Below are positions 30,201 through 37,568 of a DNA stretch of 64,000 nucleotides, in pieces. The notes beneath the pieces are model-generated. The model was not told where the DNA came from, did no database searches, and saw only the letters and a program-made list of their open reading frames with translations. The DNA comes from Oscillatoriaceae cyanobacterium Prado104 (GTDB taxonomy: Bacteria > Cyanobacteriota > Cyanobacteriia > Cyanobacteriales > Microcoleaceae). The number at the start of each line of letters is the position of its first letter. Position 1 is the stretch's first letter. Made by a program: the position numbers and the translations under genes. Location: assembly GCA_025454405.1 (NCBI GenBank), contig JALOON010000038.1, positions 28,950 to 92,949 on the forward strand. Direction: 5' to 3'.

Positions 30201-30758
30201 ACAATCAAACTCTGGAATCTCAATGGCAGGGCAGGCACGGAGGCGCGACCCCTACAAACTCTAACAGGTCATAGCGGTACTGTTCTCAGCGTAAATTTTA
30301 GCCCGGATGGCAAGACTCTTGCTAGTGGCAGTGATGACAAAACTATCAAACTCTGGAATCTCAACGGTAGAGAAATCAAAACTTTAAAAGGGCATACCGG
30401 TAGAGTCTTTAGCGTAGTTTTCAGTCCAGATGGTAAGATGATTGCCAGCGGCAGCAATGACACAACAATCAAACTTTGGAGTCTGGATGGCAAGGAACTT
30501 AAAACCTTAAAAGGGCACAGTCGCGGTGTCAGTAGTGTAAATTTTAGTCCAGATAGTAAAACTATTGCTAGTGCCAGTTTCGATGGAACTATCAACATCT
30601 GGAGTCTTGATGGTTTGGAGTTGAAAACTTTAAATTTGGAGCAACTTGTAGCGTCCGGTTGTAATTTGCTGCACGATTATTTGCAGACAAACAATCATTT
30701 TAAAGATAACAACGAAGCTCTTCTTTGCGATCGCGCGACAAACAAATCTCAATTTTGA
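27201..30758 (+). CDS. AAA-like/WD40 repeat protein, membrane-anchored
   Basis: A 1185-residue protein. An AAA_35-type NTPase occupies about residues 15-370 ([11 protein letters not shown]alker A near 50; [10 protein letters not shown] near 143), then a helical linker. One transmembrane helix follows near 464-485 ([20 protein letters not shown]). From about residue 563 there are 14 WD40 repeats (FSPDGK...KTIKLW), enough for two seven-bladed propellers. Repeat 11 carries a 7-8 residue insert (see 30229). The topology suggests sensing by the propellers on the far side of the membrane and signalling through the NTPase. The ligand is unknown. Confidence 0.9.
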   Translation: MTATHNKHNTYQVGGSLPESAPTYVVRQADDELYAGLKSGSFCYVLNSRQMGKSSLRVRTMAKLQQEGYACCAIEMRDICSYEVTPDEFFGGFLSLLVSGFNLEIDAGDWWAKCQYLPPSMRLSKFVSEVLLDNVTQNIVIFVDEIDNVLNLKFKDDFFAFVRSCYNKRADDRTFDRLTFALLGVATPEDLIEDRNCTYFNIDSLSVELTGFKLEETEALERGLIGVFDNPKAVLKEILEWTGGQPFLTQWLCQLVSAGILDCNFDRASDLVAAIVRERIVENWWAQDKQQHLQTICDRILSNEQRISRLLGLYKQILQFGEIASDDSFEQMQLRLSGLVVKQQGFLRVSNRIYQAVYDKDWVENKLTAVRPYAAAISAWEASSGQDNSQLLRGRELRNAQAWAEGKSLSDLDYQFLAASVDLDRQNIQLALAAEQEASQILSQANLTLSEANQTLIDAQKKARRIIVFGLCVLSVISVASVILVRWADIRVRKSEHQIKLAKIAELNALAKSELYLNNQLEALFYSVKAGRQLLDIDAPVALKDRVEKQLKKTLDEVQERNRLEGHKDTVSCVSFSPDGKIIASGSLDKTIKLWSQHGQLLKTIDVGADVYGMSFSRDGRLLASANKDNTIKIWNLDGQLLRTLSGHNNSVYNVSFSPNGRLLASGSSDNTVKVWSIETGALVNILKGHTDTVYSITFNPDGKTLASGSGDKTVKIWSIAGKELKTLNAHSDVITSVSFSPDGKTLASASLDKKIKLWNSDGSLNITLKGHRSPVYGVRFSPDGKTLASASGDATVKLWSREGSELMTFNGHTTGLLGLSFSPDGKTIASASADKTIKLWSTQHTLLANIKGHSDRIHSVTFSPDGKTIASASIDKMVKLWSSNGRLLQTLNQHLDQVYSVSFSSDGKIFASAGEDKTIKLWNLDGREIKTLKGHSDAIQSVSFSPDGNTIVSASDDKTIKLWSKDGKELKTLKGHNGIIFSAIFSPDGKIIASAGDDKTIKLWNLNGRAGTEARPLQTLTGHSGTVLSVNFSPDGKTLASGSDDKTIKLWNLNGREIKTLKGHTGRVFSVVFSPDGKMIASGSNDTTIKLWSLDGKELKTLKGHSRGVSSVNFSPDSKTIASASFDGTINIWSLDGLELKTLNLEQLVASGCNLLHDYLQTNNHFKDNNEALLCDRATNKSQF
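30229..30256 (+). repeat. Intergenic repeat fragment inside the WD40 coding region
   Basis: The string GGGCAGGCACGGAGGCGCGA plus CCCCTACA closely matches the reverse complement of the intergenic repeat TGTAGGGGCGG...CCCGTGCCCGCCC at 2202-2232. It adds an in-frame AGTEARP between two blades, where other repeats have only GREIKTL or GRLLQTL. Confidence 0.7.
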
Positions 30759-30815
30759 CTTTTGCGTTAAGCAGTAACAATAAAGTTACAGCAATTTTCA
30801 AGTTCATCACACCCC

Positions 30816-30850
30816 AGAAACCCGGTTTCTTGAAGAAACCGGGTTTCTTT
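30816..30850 (+). terminator. AAGAAACCCGGTTTC hairpin after the WD40 gene
   Basis: An inverted repeat AGAAACCCGGTTTCTT / AAGAAACCGGGTTTCT about 60 bases after the WD40 stop. It belongs to the genome's AAACCCGGTTT repeat family. It can form a long hairpin followed by TTTG and may terminate transcription. Confidence 0.6.
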
Positions 30851-30923
30851 GTACCTACATGAAAATTGCCGATCCAGCAGGATTGATACCAAATGCGAAA
30901 ATGTTCGCAATCGGCTTAGTATA

Positions 30924-31058
30924 CTAACTACAAGGACCAGGAGGAGGGCAGACCTCGAATGGAGGATCTAATGGAAATTTCACTACCATTAGTATCAATA
31001 TTAGCAAGATCAGCAATATTCCGATCGATACCGTTTTGATGACAAGTTTCTTATCCAT
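30924..31058 (-). CDS. Small membrane peptide with C-terminal CPPPGPC
   Basis: A 44-codon reading frame on the minus strand. Residues 1-4 are MDKK, residues 5-26 are a continuous hydrophobic segment (IGILLILLILILMVV), and the short exposed tail ends in VCPPPGPCS. No family is recognised. The two cysteines in C-PPPGP-C could form a small disulfide loop or be modified. The next minus-strand gene upstream ends with the similar GCRPPGDC, which supports both as real members of one small exported-peptide class. The order suggests a shared transcript. Confidence 0.5.
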   Translation of the reverse strand: MDKKLVIKTVSIGILLILLILILMVVKFPLDPPFEVCPPPGPCS

Positions 31059-31275
31059 AACACGTTAGATTTCGAGCGACGAATTAAGAATTCATTCTCG
31101 TTGGCCAACAGATTTCCGGAAAAAACACCATAAACCCCCAATTGGAATTGGCAATCTGACAAAAAACTGTAGTGGATGTCACCTTTGCTTCGGCATTTAT
31201 GATTAACAGTTACAATTATCAGCGTGACTGACTGATAACTGTAACTGTTAAGGTTTTGAAGGTAATTATAATCTA

Positions 31276-31503
31276 TCAATACGCAACACGGTTACAATCA
31301 CCTGGAGGACGGCACCCATTTTCTTGTCCCTTAGCCACGTACAAACCACCATCTTGCTGGAGATTGCTAAATACACTACTTTCAGTTAGTCGTACAGATG
31401 ACAACTCCTGTTTAGCCAAGCTTAGACCTGTAATTACCATCAATATTGGCAAAAGCATGAACCTTGCCAACTTCTTCGTTCTCATGAGAAGTTTTGCGTT
31501 CAT
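31276..31503 (-). CDS. Small exported peptide with C-terminal CRPPGDC
   Basis: A 75-residue peptide (or 69 from the internal MRTKKL start). The N-terminus is a classical signal-like segment: RTKKLARFMLLPILMVITGL. A polar region of about 45 residues follows (LTESSVFSNLQQDGG), then GCRPPGDCNRVAY. No characterised family is recognised. The C-x-PPG-x-C end repeats that of the 44-residue peptide about 220 bases downstream on the same strand. The product is probably secreted or anchored. Confidence 0.5.
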   Translation of the reverse strand: MNAKLLMRTKKLARFMLLPILMVITGLSLAKQELSSVRLTESSVFSNLQQDGGLYVAKGQENGCRPPGDCNRVAY

Positions 31504-32002
31504 ATCAACTTACTTTGTGATTTAAGATTACGTAAGTATTCTTTTAAATTTCCACCTTTCCGGGAAAAAATGCTTGAAAAAATCTACAGCACTTAAGTCA
31601 CAAGTGAAGTTTATTGTTCCGATCGACTTAGTTTCCGATCGCACCTTAAATCTTCTTTCTAATTCCCAGCCTTCCGGAAAAAATCGCCAGTAAAAAAGCT
31701 ACAGCCCGAAAGTCGCAAGTAAATCACAGAATTATAAGTTGAGAGAACTGCTGCAACTCAGCTAAATCGTGGATTTGACAAGAGGAAGCAGGATCGATCG
31801 CCCCTATTTCACCATTAATTGCGATCGCATCCAATTTTTTCAGAGTTTTTATTATTTGTCGATCTATCTTCCTGTTTGTTTGCCCGATCGAACACTGCAA
31901 TTTGTATGAGTAATTCCTAGTTTTTCTGATTGTTATATCTAAAGCCAGCTATTAAGATGGATTCATTCAGCAATCAATAAAACAAAGAATCACGAGGAAA
32001 TT
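31504..32002 (+). other. First copy of a triplicated leader region
   Basis: About 350 bases preceding the secreted-protein gene at 32003 recur, diverged, before the copies at 33334 and partly 34100. Shared blocks include TTTCCGGAAAAAA, ATCGATCGCCCC-TATTTCACCATT, CCAATTTTTTC-GAGTTTTT and the Shine-Dalgarno context AATCNNGAGGNAATTATG. Promoter elements common to all three copies should lie in these blocks. No gene is supported here. Confidence 0.65.
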
Positions 32003-32755
32003 ATGATGAAGGTTTCCCTGAAAAGAACGGCTGCAATAGTTTCGATAACAGCAACATCCCTATTTTATGTTGTAAGTCCCGGATCGGCAGCTTCTCCCAT
32101 TACCCCAACGCCAAACCAATTAATTGCCGTCACAATACCCAACTTGCGACCAGAAGCTTCCGTCAATAATGGAGTTCTTCAAGTGGCAATTCCAGTATCT
32201 TTCTTGGAAGGTCCAATTAATTCTATTCTGCGTGCCAATGGAGGACGATACAAAGATACTGACTATCAACGACTTGATGTTAACGATATGCGAGTTTCGT
32301 TCGCAGAAGGTGGCTTAGTCGTCAACGGCAACTGGCGTTTCCAAGCCCGAGAATATTTAGGAAGTGTTTTTGGAAGAAAGAAATATACTCCCTGGGTTTC
32401 AGTCAGCGGTTCTTTCTCTCAACCTTTCAGTGTTAAAGTCAAGAACGGAAGACTTTTCGCAGAAGCGGGCAAGACCGATATTCGAGGTGCTAACAAGTGG
32501 TATGGTGACATTGTTGATGCTTTGATTTCGAGATTTCGCGTCAATGGTGCTGTCAACCAACGCATTAATCAAGAACTACAAAGTTTTAATGGCATGAATC
32601 TCCAACAATTACTCGTTAAAACGGGTAGTGATTCAGTTGCTAAAGCGTTGGGGATTAGCAGCAATGATGCCAGCCAATTAATCGGATCTCGTACAGGCAA
32701 TATAAATGCTAACATCACTGGTGGTAGCTTGAAATTATCTGTAGCAGTTCGCTGA
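32003..32755 (+). CDS. Secreted protein of unknown function, intact copy
   Basis: A 250-residue protein with a cleavable signal peptide: positively charged MMKVSLKRT, a hydrophobic core and cleavage near SPGSAAS. The mature part is beta-rich with alternating hydrophobicity (VLQVAIPVSFLEGPI; LVVNGNWRFQAREYLG; WVSVSGSFSQPFSVKV), ending in ITGGSLKLSVAVR. It resembles a lipid-binding or LEA/beta-sheet fold, but I do not recognise the family. A strong GAGG Shine-Dalgarno precedes the first ATG. It heads a series of three related copies, and only this one has both signal peptide and full mature domain. Confidence 0.75.
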   Translation: MMKVSLKRTAAIVSITATSLFYVVSPGSAASPITPTPNQLIAVTIPNLRPEASVNNGVLQVAIPVSFLEGPINSILRANGGRYKDTDYQRLDVNDMRVSFAEGGLVVNGNWRFQAREYLGSVFGRKKYTPWVSVSGSFSQPFSVKVKNGRLFAEAGKTDIRGANKWYGDIVDALISRFRVNGAVNQRINQELQSFNGMNLQQLLVKTGSDSVAKALGISSNDASQLIGSRTGNINANITGGSLKLSVAVR

Positions 32756-33333
32756 AAAAATCAGCATCAAAACGCGAGAGGCTGTTGCTGAGTTTATTTA
32801 TAGGGTGATCTACTTTTTTTCTGGCGTTCGAGAGCTACTTAAACAATAGCTAAAACGAGAAAACCGAGTGCTAAAAATTTAGTAACTAATCAGTATTCTT
32901 TTTCATTTCCAGCTTTCCGGAAAAAAGCTATCGAAAACAGCAGCAGTGCGAGAGTCGCAAGTAGAAAACAGAATTACATTTTGGCGGTATCTGAGGTACT
33001 CCAGAAACCGGGTTTTTTAAAGAAACCCGGTTTCTAAGGTGTGCTTAACTTGCAATCCGGTAAATCAGTTGAGAAAACTGCTGGAACTAAGCTGCATCAA
33101 CGATTGAGCGAAAGGCTGTAGGGTCGATCGCCCCCTATTTCACCATTTATAATCATTCGCCTCCAATTTTTTCTGAGTTTTTGTTATTTATCAATAGATT
33201 TTCCGGTTTGTTACCTAAAAAAACACTGTAAATCTGCTAACATTTTGATATTTTTTCTAATTGTTATCTCTCAAAATAACTATTACGATCGATTCATCAA
33301 ACGAAAAACACAACAAAGAATCGCGAGGGAATT
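32756..33333 (+). other. Second copy of the triplicated leader, with a repeat insertion
   Basis: Like the region before 32003, but carrying an inserted hairpin AGAAACCGGGTTTTTT/AAAGAAACCCGGTTTCT at 33003-33036 within otherwise shared sequence. It includes the GGGTCGATCGCCCCCTATTTC block and the GAGGG Shine-Dalgarno of the downstream copy. No gene is supported. Confidence 0.65.
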
Positions 33334-33672
33334 ATGATGAATCTTATCTTAAAAAGAAAGGCGACACTTACCTCGATCGTAGCAACATCCCTGATTTCTG
33401 TTGCAAGTCCTGCACCAGCAACTTCTCCCATATCTTTCTTGGATATTCCGATCGATTCTATTGTAAGTATTCCTGAAGGACAGCACAAAGAAACGATCGA
33501 GCGATCGCAACTACTGGTTAAACAACGTCATCGGGACCATGAAATGTTTATTGTTCGTACACCCGATCGCTGGTTGATGAGTTACACTAAAATTCACAGT
33601 TTAAACATTCATGGTAAAAGCGATCGACAATTATTCCCGGTCGGAGTGCAGGGACTCGATCGAGGTCATTAG
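33334..33672 (+). CDS. Truncated/rearranged paralogue with signal peptide only
   Basis: A 112-residue frame. Its first 32 residues (MMNLILKRKATLTSIVATSL then ISVASPAPATSPIS) match the signal peptide of the gene at 32003, including the ASP(I) cleavage region. IPIDSIVS matches the short GPINSILR segment. The rest (ERSQLLVKQRHRDHEMF) bears no resemblance to the mature domain. It is therefore a copy that lost its mature part, read into unrelated sequence. It may still be translated and exported as a small basic protein; a non-functional remnant is equally likely. Confidence 0.5.
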   Translation: MMNLILKRKATLTSIVATSLISVASPAPATSPISFLDIPIDSIVSIPEGQHKETIERSQLLVKQRHRDHEMFIVRTPDRWLMSYTKIHSLNIHGKSDRQLFPVGVQGLDRGH

Positions 33673-34099
33673 AAAACAAGAGTGAGTTGGTGACAACTTA
33701 ATTCTTGCACCTGTAACAAAAACTGGGTTTCTGGCAGAGAATATCGCATCTAAGCTGATATTTTCCTTTCGGAAACCTAGTTTTTCTAATTTTTTCTGAG
33801 TTTTTCTGATTCGCCGATCGCTCTTCCTAATTATTTACATGAAAAAAACAGTAATTTATCGTAGATTTTCTGATTTTTTCTAATTGCAATTCGTCAAGTT
33901 TGCTATTAATATCATCCTAAATCCCGATCGATCGCACCTCGATTCTCGTCCGATCGTCCTCGATCGCGATCGGGCGAGAAGCTGATGAAAGTGTGTGTAG
34001 CGTGCGACTTGAACCGACAAGCCATCAAGGGGATAACTAACTCGGATTCGATCTAGCTTCATTCAGCAACCAGCACAATAAAAAAATCATGAGGTAATT
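33673..34099 (+). other. Third, diverged copy of the triplicated leader
   Basis: Shares the TTTTTTCTGAGTTTTTCTGATT block, the CATTCAGCAANCA string and the AATCATGAGGTAATTATG Shine-Dalgarno context with the first copy. A dense CGATCG cluster is at 33926-33976. No gene is supported. Confidence 0.55.
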
Positions 34100-34711
34100 A
34101 TGCAGCCTGAAGTTTCATTCAATAAAGGAATGCTTCACGTACTTATTCCAGTGGCTTGCTTGGAAGGTCCGATCGATACTATTGTCAGTGCCAATGGAGG
34201 AAAATACGAAGATACGGACGATCGACAACTTGATGTTAACAATATGCTAGTTTCTTTCACGGAAGGTGGTTTAGCGATCGACGGCAACTGGCATTTCCAA
34301 GCCCGAAAGTATTTAGGACGTTTCCGAGGAAAAAAGAAATATTCTCCGTGGGTGTCGATCGAAGGTTCTTTCTCTCAAGCTTTCAATATTAAAGTGGGGA
34401 ATGGCAGGCTGTTTGCAGAAACAAGTACGATCGATATTCAAGGTGCAGGCGAGTGGTATCCTGAGATTCTTTATGCTTTGATTTCTAGATTTCGTATTAA
34501 TGGTACTGTTAACAAACTTATTAACCAAGAACTCCAAAATTTTAGTGGCATGAGTCTTCAACAACTTCTCGTTCAAGAGGGAAGTGCTTTAGTTGCCGAA
34601 GCCTTGAGGATTAGTATTGATGATGCCAGAAAGTCGATCGACTTTGGTGCGGTAGATATCAATGTCAAGATAACTGACGGGAGATTGATATTATCCGTAC
34701 AAGTTGACTGA
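34100..34711 (+). CDS. Paralogue of the secreted protein lacking its signal peptide
   Basis: A 203-residue protein homologous over its whole length to the mature part of the protein at 32003 (PEVSFNKGMLHVLIPV versus PEASVNNGVLQVAIPV; ALISRFRINGTVN versus ALISRFRVNGAVN). The ATG sits behind the family's usual GAGG Shine-Dalgarno, but the codons for the signal peptide and about 15 following residues are absent. The product starts directly at the mature domain and should stay in the cytosol. The reading frame is otherwise undamaged. Confidence 0.7.
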   Translation: MQPEVSFNKGMLHVLIPVACLEGPIDTIVSANGGKYEDTDDRQLDVNNMLVSFTEGGLAIDGNWHFQARKYLGRFRGKKKYSPWVSIEGSFSQAFNIKVGNGRLFAETSTIDIQGAGEWYPEILYALISRFRINGTVNKLINQELQNFSGMSLQQLLVQEGSALVAEALRISIDDARKSIDFGAVDINVKITDGRLILSVQVD

Positions 34712-34796
34712 AATACGCACTCGATCGAAGAGGCAGTTTTTTGTACGAAAATCCTCTTGAATATAGGTGAAAAAACCCGGTTTGTGAATTCCTATG

Positions 34797-36017
34797 GCGT
34801 GTTTTCAAACTACTTCTTGAGATTCAGATCCCCCTAAATCCCCCTTAATAAAGGGGACTTTAAGAGCATTTCTTCCCCCTTTTTAAGCTATGCTTTATAA
34901 ACATCTTTCTTAACAAGAAAGTTGACAAAAGTAACTACTTGTGTAGGGGCTATAGGGGCGATCGCGGACGATCGAATACGAATTATCCTGCTTCGAGTTT
35001 TCATTGATATCTCCCTCGAGCAATGAGTTGGCTCAAGTGCGTTCGGGATTTTTCCCGATCGCACATTTTGGACCAACAGAATAAAATGTTTTTCTGCCAT
35101 TGGCTCACGGCTGTTTACCAAAACGATCGTTTATGCGAACGACACAATTTGCGCTCGCAGCTATTTTCCCCCTGGAAAAATACCAAAATACAAGTAATAG
35201 GTAAAGTTGTTAACAGCCACCACTCTATAGCTTCTGCCTCCGCTCGAATCAAAAAATCTGCCCCCTCACGGTTGGCGCAGGCAAACAAGTCATAAAAGTC
35301 AGCTTCTCGATCGACAATCGTGACTACTTGTTGTATCTTGTATTGCTAAGACAATTTGATGGTTTTTGATTCTTTCTAGTGTGGCGTCTACGTGTCCTTT
35401 CCTAAGCTGAGCTGGTTTGATGTATGGTGAATCCCAGAAATCATAAGTAGCCTTAGTTTCCGCCCATGTACCACTCGCTTCAGGTACACTAGATTCTGGA
35501 TTATTGCTTAAATTCGAGACAATTTTCATGAATCTATTTGTTCTTCTGACATCTGGCAATTGAGTTTTTTCTAATTCTTGCCTTACCCATCGATCGATCA
35601 TCAGACTTCTCCAAAAAAGACAGAGGTGGCCAGAGTACATTTTATCAATCTTGCACCATTCTCAAGCGATCGCGATCGCCCGAATTCGAGTACAGTCCGT
35701 CGGAATTGTGTGTCCGATCGCCCGAGCATCTGCTACGATCGCCCCAAGAGCTCTCAGTTTTAACCGGAACTTCTGACATCTCGCCCCTTTCTTCAACATC
35801 ACCCTATCTGTGAAATTTTGTCAACTTTATGTTAAGAAAGATCCTTATAAAGGATAGCTTAAAAAGGGGGGAGCAAGAGCTTAAAAGTCCCCATTTTTAA
35901 GGGGGACACCTCTTCAAGTCCCCCATTTTTAAGGGGGACAGCTCTTCAAGTCCCCCCTTTTTAAGGGGGATTTAGGGGGATCTGCCTCTGATGGAGTAGT
36001 TTAAAAACACGCTCTAG
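34797..36017. mobile_element. Decayed IS4-type element between long inverted repeats
   Basis: The left side contains GTGTTTTCAAACTACTTC, GATCCCCCTAAATCCCCCTT, then AAGCTATGCTTTATAA and ATCTTTCTTAAC with AAAGTTGACAAAA. The right side, read in reverse complement, has the same string of blocks: GTGTTTTTAAACTACT, GATCCCCCTAAATCCCCCTT, AAGCTATCCTTTATAA and ATCTTTCTTAAC with AAAGTTGACAAAA. The inner 45-50 bases (about 34880-34930 and 35818-35868) look like the terminal inverted repeats of the insertion sequence. The outer CCCCCT hairpins belong to the dispersed repeat family. Between the arms lies a broken IS4/Tn5-type transposase. Confidence 0.65.
35161..35601 (-). pseudogene. IS4/Tn5-type transposase fragments
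   Basis: On the minus strand the N-terminal transposase DNA-binding domain is clear: RWVRQELEKTQLPDVRRTNR, then SVPEASGTWAETKATYDFWD and LAIQDTT with the first DDE-type Asp. After a deletion the frame shifts and continues with VVTIVDREADFYDLFACAN (second catalytic Asp region) and ADFLIRAEAEAIEW. The C-terminal Glu region is not found. The gene is inactive. Confidence 0.8.
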
Positions 36018-36160
36018 GGCGGTCGAAATCTAATTTTTTTCCAAGAGTTTCTTAATTCTTCAATCATTGAAATACCCACATCTTTGACTGCTATTTGAAC
36101 TTTTTTATAGACCCGAGGCTTGTTTCCTATCCGATTGTTGTGGCGAGCTACTATTTTCCA
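36014..36160 (-). other. Coding-like C-terminal fragment, unidentified
   Basis: On the minus strand, a frame without a start reads RIGNKPRVYKKVQIAVKDVG and then EELRNSWKKIRFRPP before a stop that coincides with the edge of the inverted-repeat element. The composition looks coding, but I do not recognise it. It could be the tail of a gene cut by the insertion or a transposase end. Confidence 0.25.
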
Positions 36161-36163
36161 AAC

Positions 36164-36919
36164 TTATCTGGAAGAATCCGGCTCAAAAAACTGACTGAAA
36201 CGTTGCAGGCGATCGCGATCGAGCAATTCAATTTGCGCGCCGTTGACTGCAATTAATCCTTCGCTGCTGAGGCGGTACAAAGCCCTGGAAAGAGTTGCCG
36301 AAATTGTACCCAAACTAGCTGCAAGCTGGCTTTTCGTTAAATCTAATGTCACGATATTGACAGGAACAGCGCGATCGGCTGACTGGGCGACACGAGCATC
36401 ACTTAACTTAAGTAAATAAGCAGCTAGTCGTTGCGGCACATCCTTAAATGATAGTTCTTCAATTACCCCAGTTAAATGTCGCAAGTGCTGCGAAAGACCG
36501 ACGAGCAGATTAATAGCAATATCTGGATCTTGATGCAGTAAATTGAGAAATGCCGCCCGCGAAAAAAAGATTAGTTCTGCTGGCTCCATAGTAGATGCCG
36601 AAGCGGGAAAAGGTTTGCCATCGAGAGCGGCAACCTCAGCAAAATTGTCTCCTGACTCGAAAATATTTAGAATCTGCTCTTTACCTGCTGGCGACTCTTT
36701 AAATACTTTGACTCTACCGCTTTTAACCACAAAAAAACCTGTGGCTTCATTGCCCTGTTTGAACAGCAATTCTCCTTTACTGAGGGATTGTAATTGAGCG
36801 ATCTGAGCTACCGGAACGAGTTGCGATCGCGATAACCCTCGAAAAACCATCGTTGTTTGCAACCAACTAATTAAATCAAATTCCTTCACCATCACTATTT
36901 CTCGATCGCCCTCGGCCAT
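36164..36919 (-). CDS. Crp/Fnr-family regulator, candidate nitrate-respiration regulator (DNR-like)
   Basis: A 251-residue regulator with an N-terminal cyclic-nucleotide-binding-type beta barrel (LFKQGNEATGFFVVKSGRVKVF; GDNFAEVAALDGKPFPASA), a long dimer helix and a C-terminal winged HTH (LTKSQLAASLGTISATLSRALYRL). There is no N-terminal cysteine cluster, so it is not an FNR-type Fe-S sensor; the layout fits the DNR/NNR class that senses NO through haem. The recognition helix reads SATLSR where FNR has VETISR, keeping Ser-Arg but replacing Glu by Ala. It is transcribed away from the nar genes, with a perfect TTGAC-N4-GTCAA palindrome between, so it is the obvious candidate regulator. Confidence 0.85.
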   Translation of the reverse strand: MAEGDREIVMVKEFDLISWLQTTMVFRGLSRSQLVPVAQIAQLQSLSKGELLFKQGNEATGFFVVKSGRVKVFKESPAGKEQILNIFESGDNFAEVAALDGKPFPASASTMEPAELIFFSRAAFLNLLHQDPDIAINLLVGLSQHLRHLTGVIEELSFKDVPQRLAAYLLKLSDARVAQSADRAVPVNIVTLDLTKSQLAASLGTISATLSRALYRLSSEGLIAVNGAQIELLDRDRLQRFSQFFEPDSSR

Positions 36920-37062
36920 TTTACATCTAACTTCAACTTTAAACTTTCGCCATCGAGCAATTGTTTAAAAAGTTAAATCTTCCCATGTCTCGTACATAAA
37001 ATTTGATATTTTTTCAAGAATCTTAAACAATCACTCAAGTTTAATAATTTTTCAAGGTTTGT

Positions 37063-37078
37063 TTTGACTTAAGTCAAA
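37063..37078. promoter_or_regulatory. Perfect 16-bp Crp/Fnr-type palindrome TTTGACTTAAGTCAAA
   Basis: TTTGACTTAAGTCAAA is perfectly symmetric and fits the TTGAY-N4-RTCAA consensus of FNR/DNR/NNR regulators. It lies 144 bases upstream of the divergent Crp/Fnr gene and upstream of the nar operon. If the site is centred at -41.5, transcription would start near 37112 and the hexamer TACGCT (37100-37105) falls at the -10 position. This would leave a leader of about 450 bases before the first operon gene. Confidence 0.65.
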
Positions 37079-37351
37079 GAGTTTTAAAGATGCTTCGCCT
37101 ACGCTTAAAAATGTTGCAGAACTTGCGCACCAAAAGCCAAAAACTCGGTTGCTGCATCGACAACCAGAACCAGCAGTCGCGATTTTCTAAGAAATCGGTT
37201 TTTTTGCGTCAGTTCTATGTCGATCCGACTGCGGGAAACTGCCACTTGAGTTTTTTAAGTAGGAGGTTGGAAATTCTTCAACGTGCTTCTTTTCGATCGT
37301 CCTTAATGTCATTGGCATCCTTAGCGATCTTGCTGAAACGTTAAATAAATT

Positions 37352-37532
37352 ATGGCGAATTCAACTTTTGATAATTTGTGGGGTGCAGGTATGCGAGCGG
37401 ACTCGAAAGTTTACCCTCCCTGCTTAGCTGGTAATGATTTTTGCCGTTACATTTACGGTTGCGATCGCGCTTGGGGCAGCCACCTACAAAAATGCGCTCC
37501 CCATTCCGGCAACCGTAAGGTTTTTCCCATAA
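37352..37532 (+). pseudogene. Possible remnant of a NorB (quinol NO reductase) 5' end
   Basis: One frame reads MANSTFDNLWGAG. After a frame change a second frame reads a hydrophobic helix, FAVTFTVAIALG, followed by AATYKNALPIPATV and a stop. A transmembrane helix followed by VYKxAPPxPxxV is characteristic of the N-terminus of quinol-dependent NorB. The match is short and the rest of NorB is absent, so this is only a suggestion. The alternative is a chance hydrophobic frame in the leader of the nar operon. Confidence 0.25.
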
Positions 37533-37568
37533 GAAATTATTTGTGTCATTGAGAATTTGGAGGTTTTT

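Noticed and set aside
27695..30598. Minus-strand open frames opposite the WD40 gene
   Set aside because: They are antisense shadows of the repeated FSPDGK...IKLW codons (LPSGLK-type strings).
31010..31279. An 89-residue minus-strand frame overlapping the small peptide
   Set aside because: No signal or family features, and it overlaps the better-supported CPPPGPC peptide in another frame.
35578..35763. A plus-strand 61-residue frame near the IS4 fragment
   Set aside because: Antisense to the transposase remnant and rich in CGATCG-derived residues; no support.
37003..37017. Second FNR-like site TTGAT-N5-TTCAA
   Set aside because: The spacer is 5 rather than 4 and the second half deviates; much weaker than the perfect palindrome at 37063.
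37090..37344. An 84-residue open frame downstream of the palindrome
   Set aside because: No family features, unlikely composition and no Shine-Dalgarno; treated as leader sequence.
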